The position numbers and the translations under genes are program-made. Positions 1-5,033 of a DNA stretch of 5,033 bases are shown here, piece after piece. Origin of the DNA: Actinomycetota bacterium (lineage in GTDB: Bacteria; Actinomycetota; Thermoleophilia; Gaiellales; Gaiellaceae); contig JACDER010000142.1 of assembly GCA_013816275.1 (NCBI GenBank), forward strand, positions 1-5,033, read 5' to 3'. The notes below the pieces were generated by a model. The model saw nothing but the letters and a program-made list of their open reading frames with translations. It did no database searches and had not been told where the DNA came from. Position 1 is the first letter of the stretch; each line of letters starts with the position of its first letter.

Positions 1-423
1 CTCTCTGCGAGTGGGTGCGATGTCTGATGTGACTTTCGCATAGACGCCCTCGTAGGTCAGCTGGGAACGGACCGTGTCTCGCGCGAACTGCCCTGCGTCA
101 CTCTCGGTCCCAGCGGACTTCATCCGCGCATCGACGTCGGACTCTGACACCCTGACGCCGAGCTTCTCCGCCGACTGGAGGAGCTCCGCGCGGTAGACGA
201 GCAACACGAGCGCCTGGCGCTCCACGGTGCGGTAGCCGTCGGTGCCTTCCTTCGGGAACGGCCGGCCTTCGGCGGCCGCTTCGTCCTTGAAGTGGCCGAC
301 GGCTTCGCGAAGCTCGCTCCGCGTGATCGTGGTCTTCCCCACGTGGGCGACCGCGTCGCCGGACGAGCCGCCGCATGCCGCCGCGACCGCCGCCAGGAGA
401 ACGAGCACCGCAACGCGCTTCAC
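1..423 (-). CDS. Lipoprotein with SurA/PrsA-type N-terminal domain (probable peptidyl-prolyl isomerase/foldase), 3' end outside window
   Basis: Reading the complement from a GTG at 423 gives 141 open codons to the window edge, so the C-terminal part is missing. Residues 1-17 form a lipoprotein signal: KR near the start, a hydrophobic run (VAVLVLLAAVAAA) and Cys17 followed by GGSSG, so the protein is probably lipid-anchored on the outer face of the membrane. From about residue 24 the pattern AVAHVGKTTITRSEL, followed by helices containing a RQALVLLVYRAELLQSAEKLGV stretch and a VSESDVDARM segment, matches the SurA N-terminal-like domain that precedes parvulin PPIase domains. The parvulin domain itself would lie off the window, so catalytic activity cannot be judged. 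GTG 423 is chosen because GGAGGAGGG sits 8 bases upstream and because it puts the signal peptide at the N-terminus. In-frame ATGs at 462 and 534 would bury the signal sequence inside the protein. The gene is divergent from the kinase operon. The alternative is a SurA_N-like lipoprotein without PPIase activity. Confidence 0.82.
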   Translation of the reverse strand, partial: MKRVAVLVLLAAVAAACGGSSGDAVAHVGKTTITRSELREAVGHFKDEAAAEGRPFPKEGTDGYRTVERQALVLLVYRAELLQSAEKLGVRVSESDVDARMKSAGTESDAGQFARDTVRSQLTYEGVYAKVTSDIAPTRRE

Positions 424-534
424 CGGCCGTCCCTCCTCCACGACGATTCGAGCGCCGAGCATGCGCTCGTAGAACGCCGCGGTCGCGTGCGGATCGTCAG
501 TCTCGACGACGGCGTGGTCGATTCGCGCTGGCAT
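424..534 (-). pseudogene. N-terminal remnant of a VOC (glyoxalase/dioxygenase superfamily) gene
   Basis: From ATG 534 the complement encodes 37 codons, in frame and without a stop, before running into the lipoprotein GTG. The peptide begins MPARIDHAVVETDDPHATA and continues AFYERMLGARIVVEEGRP. This is the usual first strand-helix-strand of VOC proteins: I-D-H with the His at the first metal-ligand position (His7), a hydrophobic strand, an acidic turn (DDPHAT), then F-Y-x-x-x-L-G (residues 21-27). A working VOC protein is normally about 110-150 residues or more, and the remaining strands and ligands are absent, because the frame turns directly into a lipoprotein signal peptide. It is therefore called a truncated remnant. 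No Shine-Dalgarno precedes ATG 534. Alternatives are a true in-frame fusion protein or a chimeric assembly join. The exact junction cannot be fixed; it lies somewhere around 420-445. Confidence 0.6.
432..439 (-). promoter_or_regulatory. Strong Shine-Dalgarno for the lipoprotein gene
   Basis: The complement reads GGAGGAGG here, ending 8 bases before the GTG at 423. It is the best ribosome binding site in the window and decides the lipoprotein start over the in-frame ATGs at 462 and 534. Confidence 0.75.
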
Positions 535-547
535 GCTGGTGGAAAGA

Positions 548-1438
548 GTGAAGACCGCCGCCTTGATCGTCAATCCGTTCTCGAGCCGCGTGACCGAGTC
601 ACGCCTCGACGCGGTGGAGCGCGTGCTCGCTCCGTATGCCGAGATCGAGACGATCCGGACCGACCACAAGGGCCACGCTACCGCTCTTGCGCGCGAGGCG
701 GCCAACAATCACGACGCCGTGCTCGTCTTCTCTGGAGACGGCGTCTTCAACGAGGTGGTGAACGGAATCCAGAAGCAGATCCCGCTCGGATTCATCCCGG
801 GAGGCAGGACGAACGTCCTCCCGCGCGCGCTCGGGCTTCCGCGCAATCCCGTTGCCGCCGCCCGGCAGATCGGAGAGGCGCTCGCCGCCGGACGCACGCG
901 GACGATCTCCCTCGGCCGCGTGAACGGGAGGCGCTTCACATTCGCTGCGGGGTTGGGGGCCGACGCGGAGCTCATCCGCAACATCGATCGCCGGGGACGC
1001 GCCCACGACGGACGGCTCCCGGGCGACGCCACGGTCGTGTGGCTGCTCGCGCGCCAGTTCGCGGCGCGTCGCGCCAGGTACGAGACCTCGCTCGAGATCG
1101 AGGGGCTAGGTCGGGCGGCTTTTGCCTTTGTCGCGAACGCGCACGCATACTCGTACGCCGGACCGTTCGCACTTCGGTTCGCGCCCGAAGCCCGGTTCGA
1201 GCTCGGCCTCGACGTGGTCGCTCCGGTGCGAGTGCGCGCCCGTGCCTTGCCGTCGGTCGTTCTGCGCGGATTGAGCGGCCGCACCCGAGCGGCCGGGATC
1301 CTCTACGGACATGACCTCGACCACATCCACGTTTCATGCGACCAGCCGATGCCGCTCCACGTCGACGGCGAGGACCTCGGAGATGTGCAGGAGGCGCACT
1401 TCGAATGCGAGCGGGGCGCCGCTAAGGTGCTCGCGTGA
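548..1438 (+). CDS. Diacylglycerol kinase/lipid kinase family protein (DAGK catalytic domain)
   Basis: The 296-residue product has the DAGK_cat fold of the DgkB/YegS/sphingosine-kinase superfamily, cytosolic enzymes that transfer a phosphate from ATP to a lipid hydroxyl. Visible motifs: IVNP at 7-10, the nucleotide-binding signature SGDGVFNEVVNG at 62-73 (usual form GGDGTxNEVxNG), IPGGRTN at 83-89 followed by VLPRALGLP, and the C-terminal HVDGEDLG at 271-278 that typifies the second domain. Length is normal for the family. GTG 548 is chosen because it places six residues before IVNP and has GGTGG 5 bases upstream. ATG 533 would add five residues, lacks a Shine-Dalgarno and overlaps the opposite-strand ATG at 534. 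The stop overlaps the next gene's GTG (GTGA), so the two are probably translationally coupled. The family call is firm; the lipid substrate cannot be read from sequence, and two nucleotide-loop positions are non-consensus. Confidence 0.9.
   Translation: MKTAALIVNPFSSRVTESRLDAVERVLAPYAEIETIRTDHKGHATALAREAANNHDAVLVFSGDGVFNEVVNGIQKQIPLGFIPGGRTNVLPRALGLPRNPVAAARQIGEALAAGRTRTISLGRVNGRRFTFAAGLGADAELIRNIDRRGRAHDGRLPGDATVVWLLARQFAARRARYETSLEIEGLGRAAFAFVANAHAYSYAGPFALRFAPEARFELGLDVVAPVRVRARALPSVVLRGLSGRTRAAGILYGHDLDHIHVSCDQPMPLHVDGEDLGDVQEAHFECERGAAKVLA
1424..1429 (+). promoter_or_regulatory. Shine-Dalgarno for the DUF4129 gene
   Basis: AAGGTG inside the end of the kinase gene, 5 bases before GTG 1435. 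It supports a GTG start that overlaps the kinase stop by 4 bases. Confidence 0.55.
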
Positions 1439-2376
1439 GCCAAGCGGACCCGCAGCCCTCCTCGCGGTCCATGCGGCTTGTTCTCGTAGGGATCGCCCTC
1501 ACTGTGCTGCTCGGCGTCGTCGCCCTGGTCAGCCGGGGTCATGTCTCTCCCGCCGGAAGCGGAGCGCACGATCGCGGCGCGTCTCAGGCACTCGCGAACG
1601 CCGTCTTCACGGTCTGGGTGCTGGCGATGGTCGGGGGAACCATCGTGATCGCCTACATGTACGGCGTGAGGAGGCGCGACACGAAGCGGGACGAGTTCCG
1701 CGTCAAGCCGCTGCTGTTCTCGCTTCTCTTCTTCGCCGCGGTCGTGGTCGGCATGGTGTTCGCGTATCACCACCTCGGCAAGGACGCCGCCCAGCCGCGC
1801 ATCAAGCCTGCCGCCATCGGAACGAAGCATCTGAGCAAGGCCGACCGCGCCAGGCTGCAAAAGGCAGTGAACCCGCACACGCCTTCGTTCAACTGGGCGC
1901 TCACTGCCGGCATCCTCGCGCTCGTTCTCGGAGCTAGCGCCACCGCGTTCGTGGCCAGTAAGCGCCGCCGATCCAAGCTGGTGAAGGAGATCACGCTCGC
2001 GCACGAGCTGATGGCGCTACTCGACGAGACGCTCGACGACATCCGCGGCGAGGCCGATCCGCGCCGTGCTGTGATCGCGGCCTATGCCCGCATGGAGCGG
2101 ATCCTCGAGGCCCACGAGCTGGGGCGGCGTCCCTCCGAGGCGCCCGTCGAATACCTCACCCGCGTGCTGCTCGAGTTCCGGATCACCGAGGAGGCGGTCC
2201 GCAAGCTGACGGAGCTGTTCGAGCGCGCCAAGTTCAGCGAGCACGAGATCGACGCCGGGATGAAGGAGGAGGCGATCGACGCCCTGGAGGCGCTGCGTGA
2301 ACAGCTGCGGGCGATCGACGCGCCGGAGGACAAGCCGGCGCTTCGGCCGAATCAGGTTCCGGGCGCGGCGTTATGA
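1435..2376 (+). CDS. Four-helix membrane protein with C-terminal DUF4129 domain
   Basis: The 313-residue protein starts at a GTG overlapping the kinase stop. Hydrophobic segments lie at about 15-33, 55-76, 92-112 and 154-175. The loop between the first two carries HDRGASQALANAV, and the second and third helices are followed or separated by basic stretches (RRRDTKRDEFR, then SKRRRSK after the fourth), which suggests a cytoplasmic C-terminus. Residues about 198-290 match DUF4129: ADPRRAVIAAYARMERIL, then GRRPSEAPVEYLTRVL, then LTELFERAKFSEHEID. This domain is best known as the C-terminal cytoplasmic tail of transglutaminase-like membrane proteins encoded beside moxR and DUF58 genes. Here there is no transglutaminase domain, so the tail sits on a compact four-helix anchor. 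Its molecular role is not established; the context points to the MoxR/DUF58 system. The end overlaps the next gene as ATGA. Confidence 0.85.
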   Translation: MSQADPQPSSRSMRLVLVGIALTVLLGVVALVSRGHVSPAGSGAHDRGASQALANAVFTVWVLAMVGGTIVIAYMYGVRRRDTKRDEFRVKPLLFSLLFFAAVVVGMVFAYHHLGKDAAQPRIKPAAIGTKHLSKADRARLQKAVNPHTPSFNWALTAGILALVLGASATAFVASKRRRSKLVKEITLAHELMALLDETLDDIRGEADPRRAVIAAYARMERILEAHELGRRPSEAPVEYLTRVLLEFRITEEAVRKLTELFERAKFSEHEIDAGMKEEAIDALEALREQLRAIDAPEDKPALRPNQVPGAAL

Positions 2377-2879
2377 AGAGGCCGTTCTTCACCGCCGGCG
2401 TGCTGGCCGGCGTCGGCGCGGTACCCTTGGTGGTCCTCGTGCTGGTGCTGCCGGGAGACCGGCCGAAGGTTCTCGACGTCTACGTGCTGTTCCTGGGAGC
2501 CGTCCTGATGCTCGTCCTTGCGCGCATGACCTCCGGCGAGCCCGGAATGAGAAAGGTGATTCCGGCCGGGGCCGAGCGCAAGTCCGACGACCGGCTCCCC
2601 GAGCTGGCGCGGATCGAGCGTGAGGTGGTGCTGGCGACGGGCAGCGGGTTCGACCGCCAGATGCGCGTGGGGCCCCTGCTCCGGGACATCGCCCGGCACC
2701 GGCTCTGGACCCGGCGAGGGGTCGAGCTCGACGAAGAGCCCGAGCGCGCGCGCGAGCTGCTCGGCGAGGAAGTCTGGTCGCTACTACGGGCCGGCCGGCC
2801 CGAGCCCAACGCACGGTATGCGCCCGGAGCGGACCTAGCGGAGCTGCGACGCATCGTCGAGAGAATCGAGAAGGTGTAG
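2373..2879 (+). CDS. Small two-helix membrane protein, unrecognised
   Basis: I do not recognise this 168-residue protein as a named family. It starts with ATG overlapping the DUF4129 gene's stop (ATGA) and ends 3 bases before moxR. Residues 5-27 and about 34-51 are hydrophobic and form a helical hairpin separated by a short GDRPKVLD turn. The rest is a soluble, charged tail: 78-91 (LARIEREVVLATGS), 97-112 (MRVGPLLRDIARHRLW) and 120-140 with EEPERARELLGEEVWSLL, ending in a charged helix (LAELRRIVERIEKV). The tail is mostly predicted helix, contains no cysteine and shows no catalytic signature that I can see. The coding status is well supported by position, overlaps and compatible base use. The context suggests an accessory subunit of the membrane MoxR/DUF58 complex; that is inference. 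No good Shine-Dalgarno is seen, consistent with translation by re-initiation. Confidence 0.85.
   Translation: MKRPFFTAGVLAGVGAVPLVVLVLVLPGDRPKVLDVYVLFLGAVLMLVLARMTSGEPGMRKVIPAGAERKSDDRLPELARIEREVVLATGSGFDRQMRVGPLLRDIARHRLWTRRGVELDEEPERARELLGEEVWSLLRAGRPEPNARYAPGADLAELRRIVERIEKV
2868..2874 (+). promoter_or_regulatory. Shine-Dalgarno for moxR
   Basis: GAGAAGG in the last codons of the small membrane protein gene, 8 bases before ATG 2883. Together with the 3-base gap it fixes the MoxR start. Confidence 0.6.
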
Positions 2880-2882
2880 TCG

Positions 2883-3851
2883 ATGGCCATCGCCGAGCTG
2901 GAACGCGTCGCCTCGCTTTCGGAGCGAATTCTCGACGAGGTCGAGCGGGCTGTCGTCGGCAAGCGCGAGGTGCTCGAGCTCGTGCTGATGGGCTTCCTGG
3001 CAGACGGGCACGTCCTCCTGGAGGACTATCCGGGCCTCGCCAAGACGTTGCTCGCGCGCTCCTTCGCCCAGGTAACCGATATGGAGTTCTCGCGCATCCA
3101 GTTCACGCCCGACCTGATGCCTTCGGACGTCACGGGCTCCTCGATCTACAACCAGCGCACCGGTGACTTCGAGTTCCGGCCCGGCCCGATCTTCGCCAAC
3201 CTCCTGCTCGGTGACGAGATCAACCGCGCTCCGCCGAAGACGCAGGCCGCCCTCCTCGAGGCGATGCAGGAGCGACAGGTGACGATCGAAGGCCACACGA
3301 ACCCGCTCGACCGGCCCTTCCTCGTGATCGCGACCCAGAATCCGATCGAATACGAGGGCACGTACCCGCTGCCCGAGGCGCAGCTCGACCGCTTCATCCT
3401 GCGCACTTCGATCGGCTACCCCGATCGGGAGCACGAGTGGGAGGTGCTCGAGCGCCGCGTCGAGCGGAAGGTGGACGAGGTGGAGCTCGACGTGGTCGTC
3501 GACCGGGCGGCAGTCCTCGAGATGCAACGAGCGACCGAGCAGGTGCACGTCTCCAAGCCGGTCGGGTACTACATGGTGGACATCGTCAAGGCCACGCGCG
3601 ACAGCTCCCGCGTGCAGGTCGGAGCGAGCCCGCGCGGCTCGCTCGCGCTGCTCAAGCTCTCCCGCTGCCGCGCCGCGCTCGAAGGGCGCGACTTCGTCAC
3701 GCCGGACGACGTGAAGTCGGTGGCCGTCCCGGCCCTCACGCACCGGCTGATGCTCCGGCCCGAGCTGTGGGTCCAGCGGATCAGCTCGGACGACGTGGTT
3801 CAGCAGGCGCTCGACAGCGTTCCGACTCCGCCTGCCGAAGACCACCGTTGA
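2883..3851 (+). CDS. MoxR-family AAA+ ATPase
   Basis: The 322-residue protein is a full-length MoxR ATPase. Members are cytoplasmic hexameric AAA+ machines thought to act as chaperones that mature or activate protein complexes, often together with DUF58 or VWA-domain partners. Seen in order: helical N-terminus with VVGKREVLELVLMGFLADGHVLL (24-46 region), Walker A EDYPGLAKT (47-55, Lys54/Thr55), FTPDLMPSDVTGS (74-86), Walker B LLLGDEIN (107-114) leading into RAPPKTQAALLEAMQE, sensor 1 ATQNP (150-154), YPLPEAQLDRF with the probable arginine finger Arg170, and sensor 2 GASPRG (247-252, Arg251) in the lid domain, which ends in DFVTPDDVKSVAVPAL. All catalytic elements are present. The first glycine of the Walker A consensus is replaced by acidic residues, a variant I believe is seen elsewhere in the MoxR family. 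The stop overlaps the DUF58 TTG start by 4 bases, so the two are probably coupled. Confidence 0.96.
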   Translation: MAIAELERVASLSERILDEVERAVVGKREVLELVLMGFLADGHVLLEDYPGLAKTLLARSFAQVTDMEFSRIQFTPDLMPSDVTGSSIYNQRTGDFEFRPGPIFANLLLGDEINRAPPKTQAALLEAMQERQVTIEGHTNPLDRPFLVIATQNPIEYEGTYPLPEAQLDRFILRTSIGYPDREHEWEVLERRVERKVDEVELDVVVDRAAVLEMQRATEQVHVSKPVGYYMVDIVKATRDSSRVQVGASPRGSLALLKLSRCRAALEGRDFVTPDDVKSVAVPALTHRLMLRPELWVQRISSDDVVQQALDSVPTPPAEDHR

Positions 3852-5033
3852 AGCGGACGGCCGCGCCGAAGCTCGGGGCGTATGCGGGCCTCGCCGCGCT
3901 CGGCCTGATCGCCTCACTCGTCCTCGGCTTCCCCGAGCTGGTCGTCCTCGCCGCGCCCTTCGCCTTCATCGCCGGCGCGGGGCTCGCGCTCGCGGATACA
4001 CCGACGCTCTCGGTCGCGGTCGAGCTCGAGCGCGACCGGGCGATCGAGGGTGACGACCTCATCTTCACGGTCCGGGTGGGGAGCTCGGTTGCGGTCGAAC
4101 AGCTCGATCTCAGCCTCTCGATCCCCGACGAGCTGTCTCTCACGGACGGAGAGAATCCCGTCGCGCTCCGGATGACCGAAGCCGGCGAGCGCGAGGTCGA
4201 GTACCGGCTCAGCTGCGAGCGCTGGGGCTCGTACCTGGTCGGCGACGTGAAGGTGCGCGCGTACGACCGCTTCCGCATCTTTCGCTACGACCAGAGCGTC
4301 GACCTGAGGGTGCCGCTCAAGGTGTATCCGCGGCCTGAGTTCGTGCGGGAGCTCCTCCGCCCGCTGGAGACGCAGGTGTTCACCGGGAACCTCGTCGCCC
4401 GGGAGAAGGGAGAAGGGATCGAGTTCGCCGACCTCCGGCAGTTCGTCCCCGGCGACCGCGTCCGCCGGATCAACTGGCGGGCCAGCGCGAGGCGAGGCGA
4501 GCTGTGGGTGAACGAGCGGCACGCCGAGCGCAACTCCGACGTGATCCTCTTTCTCGACTCGTTCACCGAGGCCAAGCGTGAGGGCGAATCGACGCTCGAC
4601 CGCACCGTGCGCGGCGCGGCCGCGCTCGTGGAGCACTACCTCGAGCACAAGGACCGGGTCGGCCTCGTCAGCTTCGGCGGCGTCCTCAACTGGCTGCTGC
4701 CCGCTACCGGGATGACGCAGCTCTACCGGATCGTGGACTCCCTCCTCGACACGGAAGTGACCCTCAACTACGCCTGGAAGGACATCGACGTCATCCCACG
4801 CCGGACGCTGCCGCCGAAGGCGCTCGTGATCGGGCTCACGCCACTTCTGGACGAGCGCGCGGCGGGTGCGCTGATCGACCTGCGAGCGCGCGGATTCGAC
4901 CTTGCGCTCGTCGAGATCTCGCCCGTTCCCTTCGTCGATCCGGGCCGCCTCGAGCAAGAGCAGATCGCCTTCCGCATCTGGGAGCTGAGACGGGAAGCCC
5001 TCCGCGGCCAGTACGAGCGCGCCGGCGTGCCCG
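3848..5033 (+). CDS. DUF58 domain-containing membrane protein, 3' end outside window
   Basis: The frame opens at TTG 3848 and runs 395 codons to the window edge without a stop. Residues 9-27 and 31-49 are two hydrophobic helices forming an N-terminal hairpin. Residues about 52-160 look like a beta-sandwich (LSVAVELERDRAIEGDDLIFTV). The DUF58 core is at 192-222: EFADLRQFVPGDRVRRINW, then RASARRGELWVNE, the most conserved part of the family. A VWA-like domain follows, with strand DVILFLDSF (231-239) and DRVGLVSFGG further on; its metal-site motif is not a clean DxSxS. DUF58 proteins are usual partners of MoxR ATPases. TTG is accepted because the hairpin and the gene overlap (TTGA) depend on it and the next in-frame GTG falls after the helices. 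No good Shine-Dalgarno is present, so translation probably follows re-initiation after moxR. The family's usual length is about 400-440 residues, so little is missing. Confidence 0.93.
   Translation, partial: MKRTAAPKLGAYAGLAALGLIASLVLGFPELVVLAAPFAFIAGAGLALADTPTLSVAVELERDRAIEGDDLIFTVRVGSSVAVEQLDLSLSIPDELSLTDGENPVALRMTEAGEREVEYRLSCERWGSYLVGDVKVRAYDRFRIFRYDQSVDLRVPLKVYPRPEFVRELLRPLETQVFTGNLVAREKGEGIEFADLRQFVPGDRVRRINWRASARRGELWVNERHAERNSDVILFLDSFTEAKREGESTLDRTVRGAAALVEHYLEHKDRVGLVSFGGVLNWLLPATGMTQLYRIVDSLLDTEVTLNYAWKDIDVIPRRTLPPKALVIGLTPLLDERAAGALIDLRARGFDLALVEISPVPFVDPGRLEQEQIAFRIWELRREALRGQYERAGVP

Larger units (their letters stand above)
548..5033 (+). other. Probable single operon: lipid kinase, DUF4129, small membrane protein, MoxR, DUF58
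   Basis: Five co-directional genes meet by overlaps GTGA (1435-1438) and ATGA (2373-2376), a 3-base gap (2880-2882) and overlap TTGA (3848-3851). No terminator-like hairpin followed by T's is seen between them. Such junctions are typical of one mRNA with coupled translation. The promoter is not visible: the 124 bases between the lipoprotein GTG and the kinase GTG are filled by the VOC-like remnant and show no convincing -35/-10 pair. The operon may continue past the right edge. Confidence 0.8.

Noticed and set aside
424..547. Promoter search between the divergent lipoprotein and kinase genes
   Set aside because: A TAGAAC at 470-475 resembles a -10 box but has no plausible -35 partner, and the stretch reads as a coding remnant. 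No promoter can be supported.
292..1314. 340-codon plus-strand open frame across the lipoprotein, intergenic region and kinase
   Set aside because: It runs antisense to the lipoprotein signal peptide and out of frame with the kinase motifs. The product is Arg-rich and has no family resemblance.
1303..2004. 233-codon minus-strand open frame opposite the kinase end and DUF4129 gene
   Set aside because: It covers two well-supported plus-strand genes and has the composition of a shadow frame.
2377..2900. Possibility that the 168-residue frame is non-coding spacer before moxR
   Set aside because: ATGA overlap with the upstream gene, an end 3 bases before moxR, a clear hydrophobic hairpin at the N-terminus and sensible amino-acid composition all favour a real gene.
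3622..3644. Perfect 9-base inverted repeat (GAGCGAGCC / GGCTCGCTC) with a 5-base loop
   Set aside because: It lies inside moxR codons for the conserved sensor 2 region, is not followed by T's and is not at a gene end. GC-rich codon choice explains it better than a terminator or operator.
2835..3917. Long minus-strand open frame (360 codons) opposite moxR
   Set aside because: It is the antisense of a clear MoxR gene, rich in Arg/His/Leu/Val without any recognisable motif. Such frames are common opposite GC-rich codons.
3914..4957. Long minus-strand open frame (347 codons) opposite the DUF58 gene
   Set aside because: Same reasoning: the plus frame has the DUF58 core motif, while the antisense product is low-complexity charged sequence without domain signals.

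Overview
The window is GC-rich, gene-dense DNA with long spurious open frames on the antisense strand. It encodes a GTG-started lipoprotein and a MoxR/DUF58/DUF4129 gene set with GTG and TTG starts and 4-base gene overlaps. This suggests a high-GC actinobacterial lineage. Protein wording resembles Thermoleophilia-type (Gaiellales/Solirubrobacterales) proteins, but that placement is an inference from memory and has not been tested.

Layout: the minus strand (1-423) carries the 5' part of a lipoprotein with a SurA/PrsA-type N-terminal chaperone domain; it runs off the left edge. Upstream of it, in the same reading frame, 37 codons (424-534) look like the N-terminus of a VOC (glyoxalase/dioxygenase) protein with no remaining body. 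From about 548 the plus strand is one tight gene string to the right edge: a diacylglycerol/lipid kinase family protein (548-1438), a four-helix membrane protein with a C-terminal DUF4129 domain (1435-2376), a small unrecognised two-helix membrane protein (2373-2879), a MoxR-family AAA+ ATPase (2883-3851) and a DUF58 protein (3848 to the edge, open at its 3' end). Junctions are GTGA, ATGA, a 3-base gap and TTGA, so the string is very probably one transcript with translational coupling.

How they may work together: MoxR ATPases and DUF58 proteins are encoded side by side in many bacteria, often with a transglutaminase-like/DUF4129 membrane protein, and are thought to form a membrane-associated chaperone or assembly system. 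Here the DUF4129 part stands alone without a transglutaminase domain, lies upstream of moxR, and is separated from it by a small membrane protein. A lipid kinase heads the string. No transglutaminase gene is visible; it could lie beyond the right edge.

No RNA genes, CRISPR arrays, insertion sequences, convincing promoters or terminators were seen. There is no stretch over 300 bases without a gene. The most unusual spot is the VOC remnant joined in frame to the lipoprotein gene.
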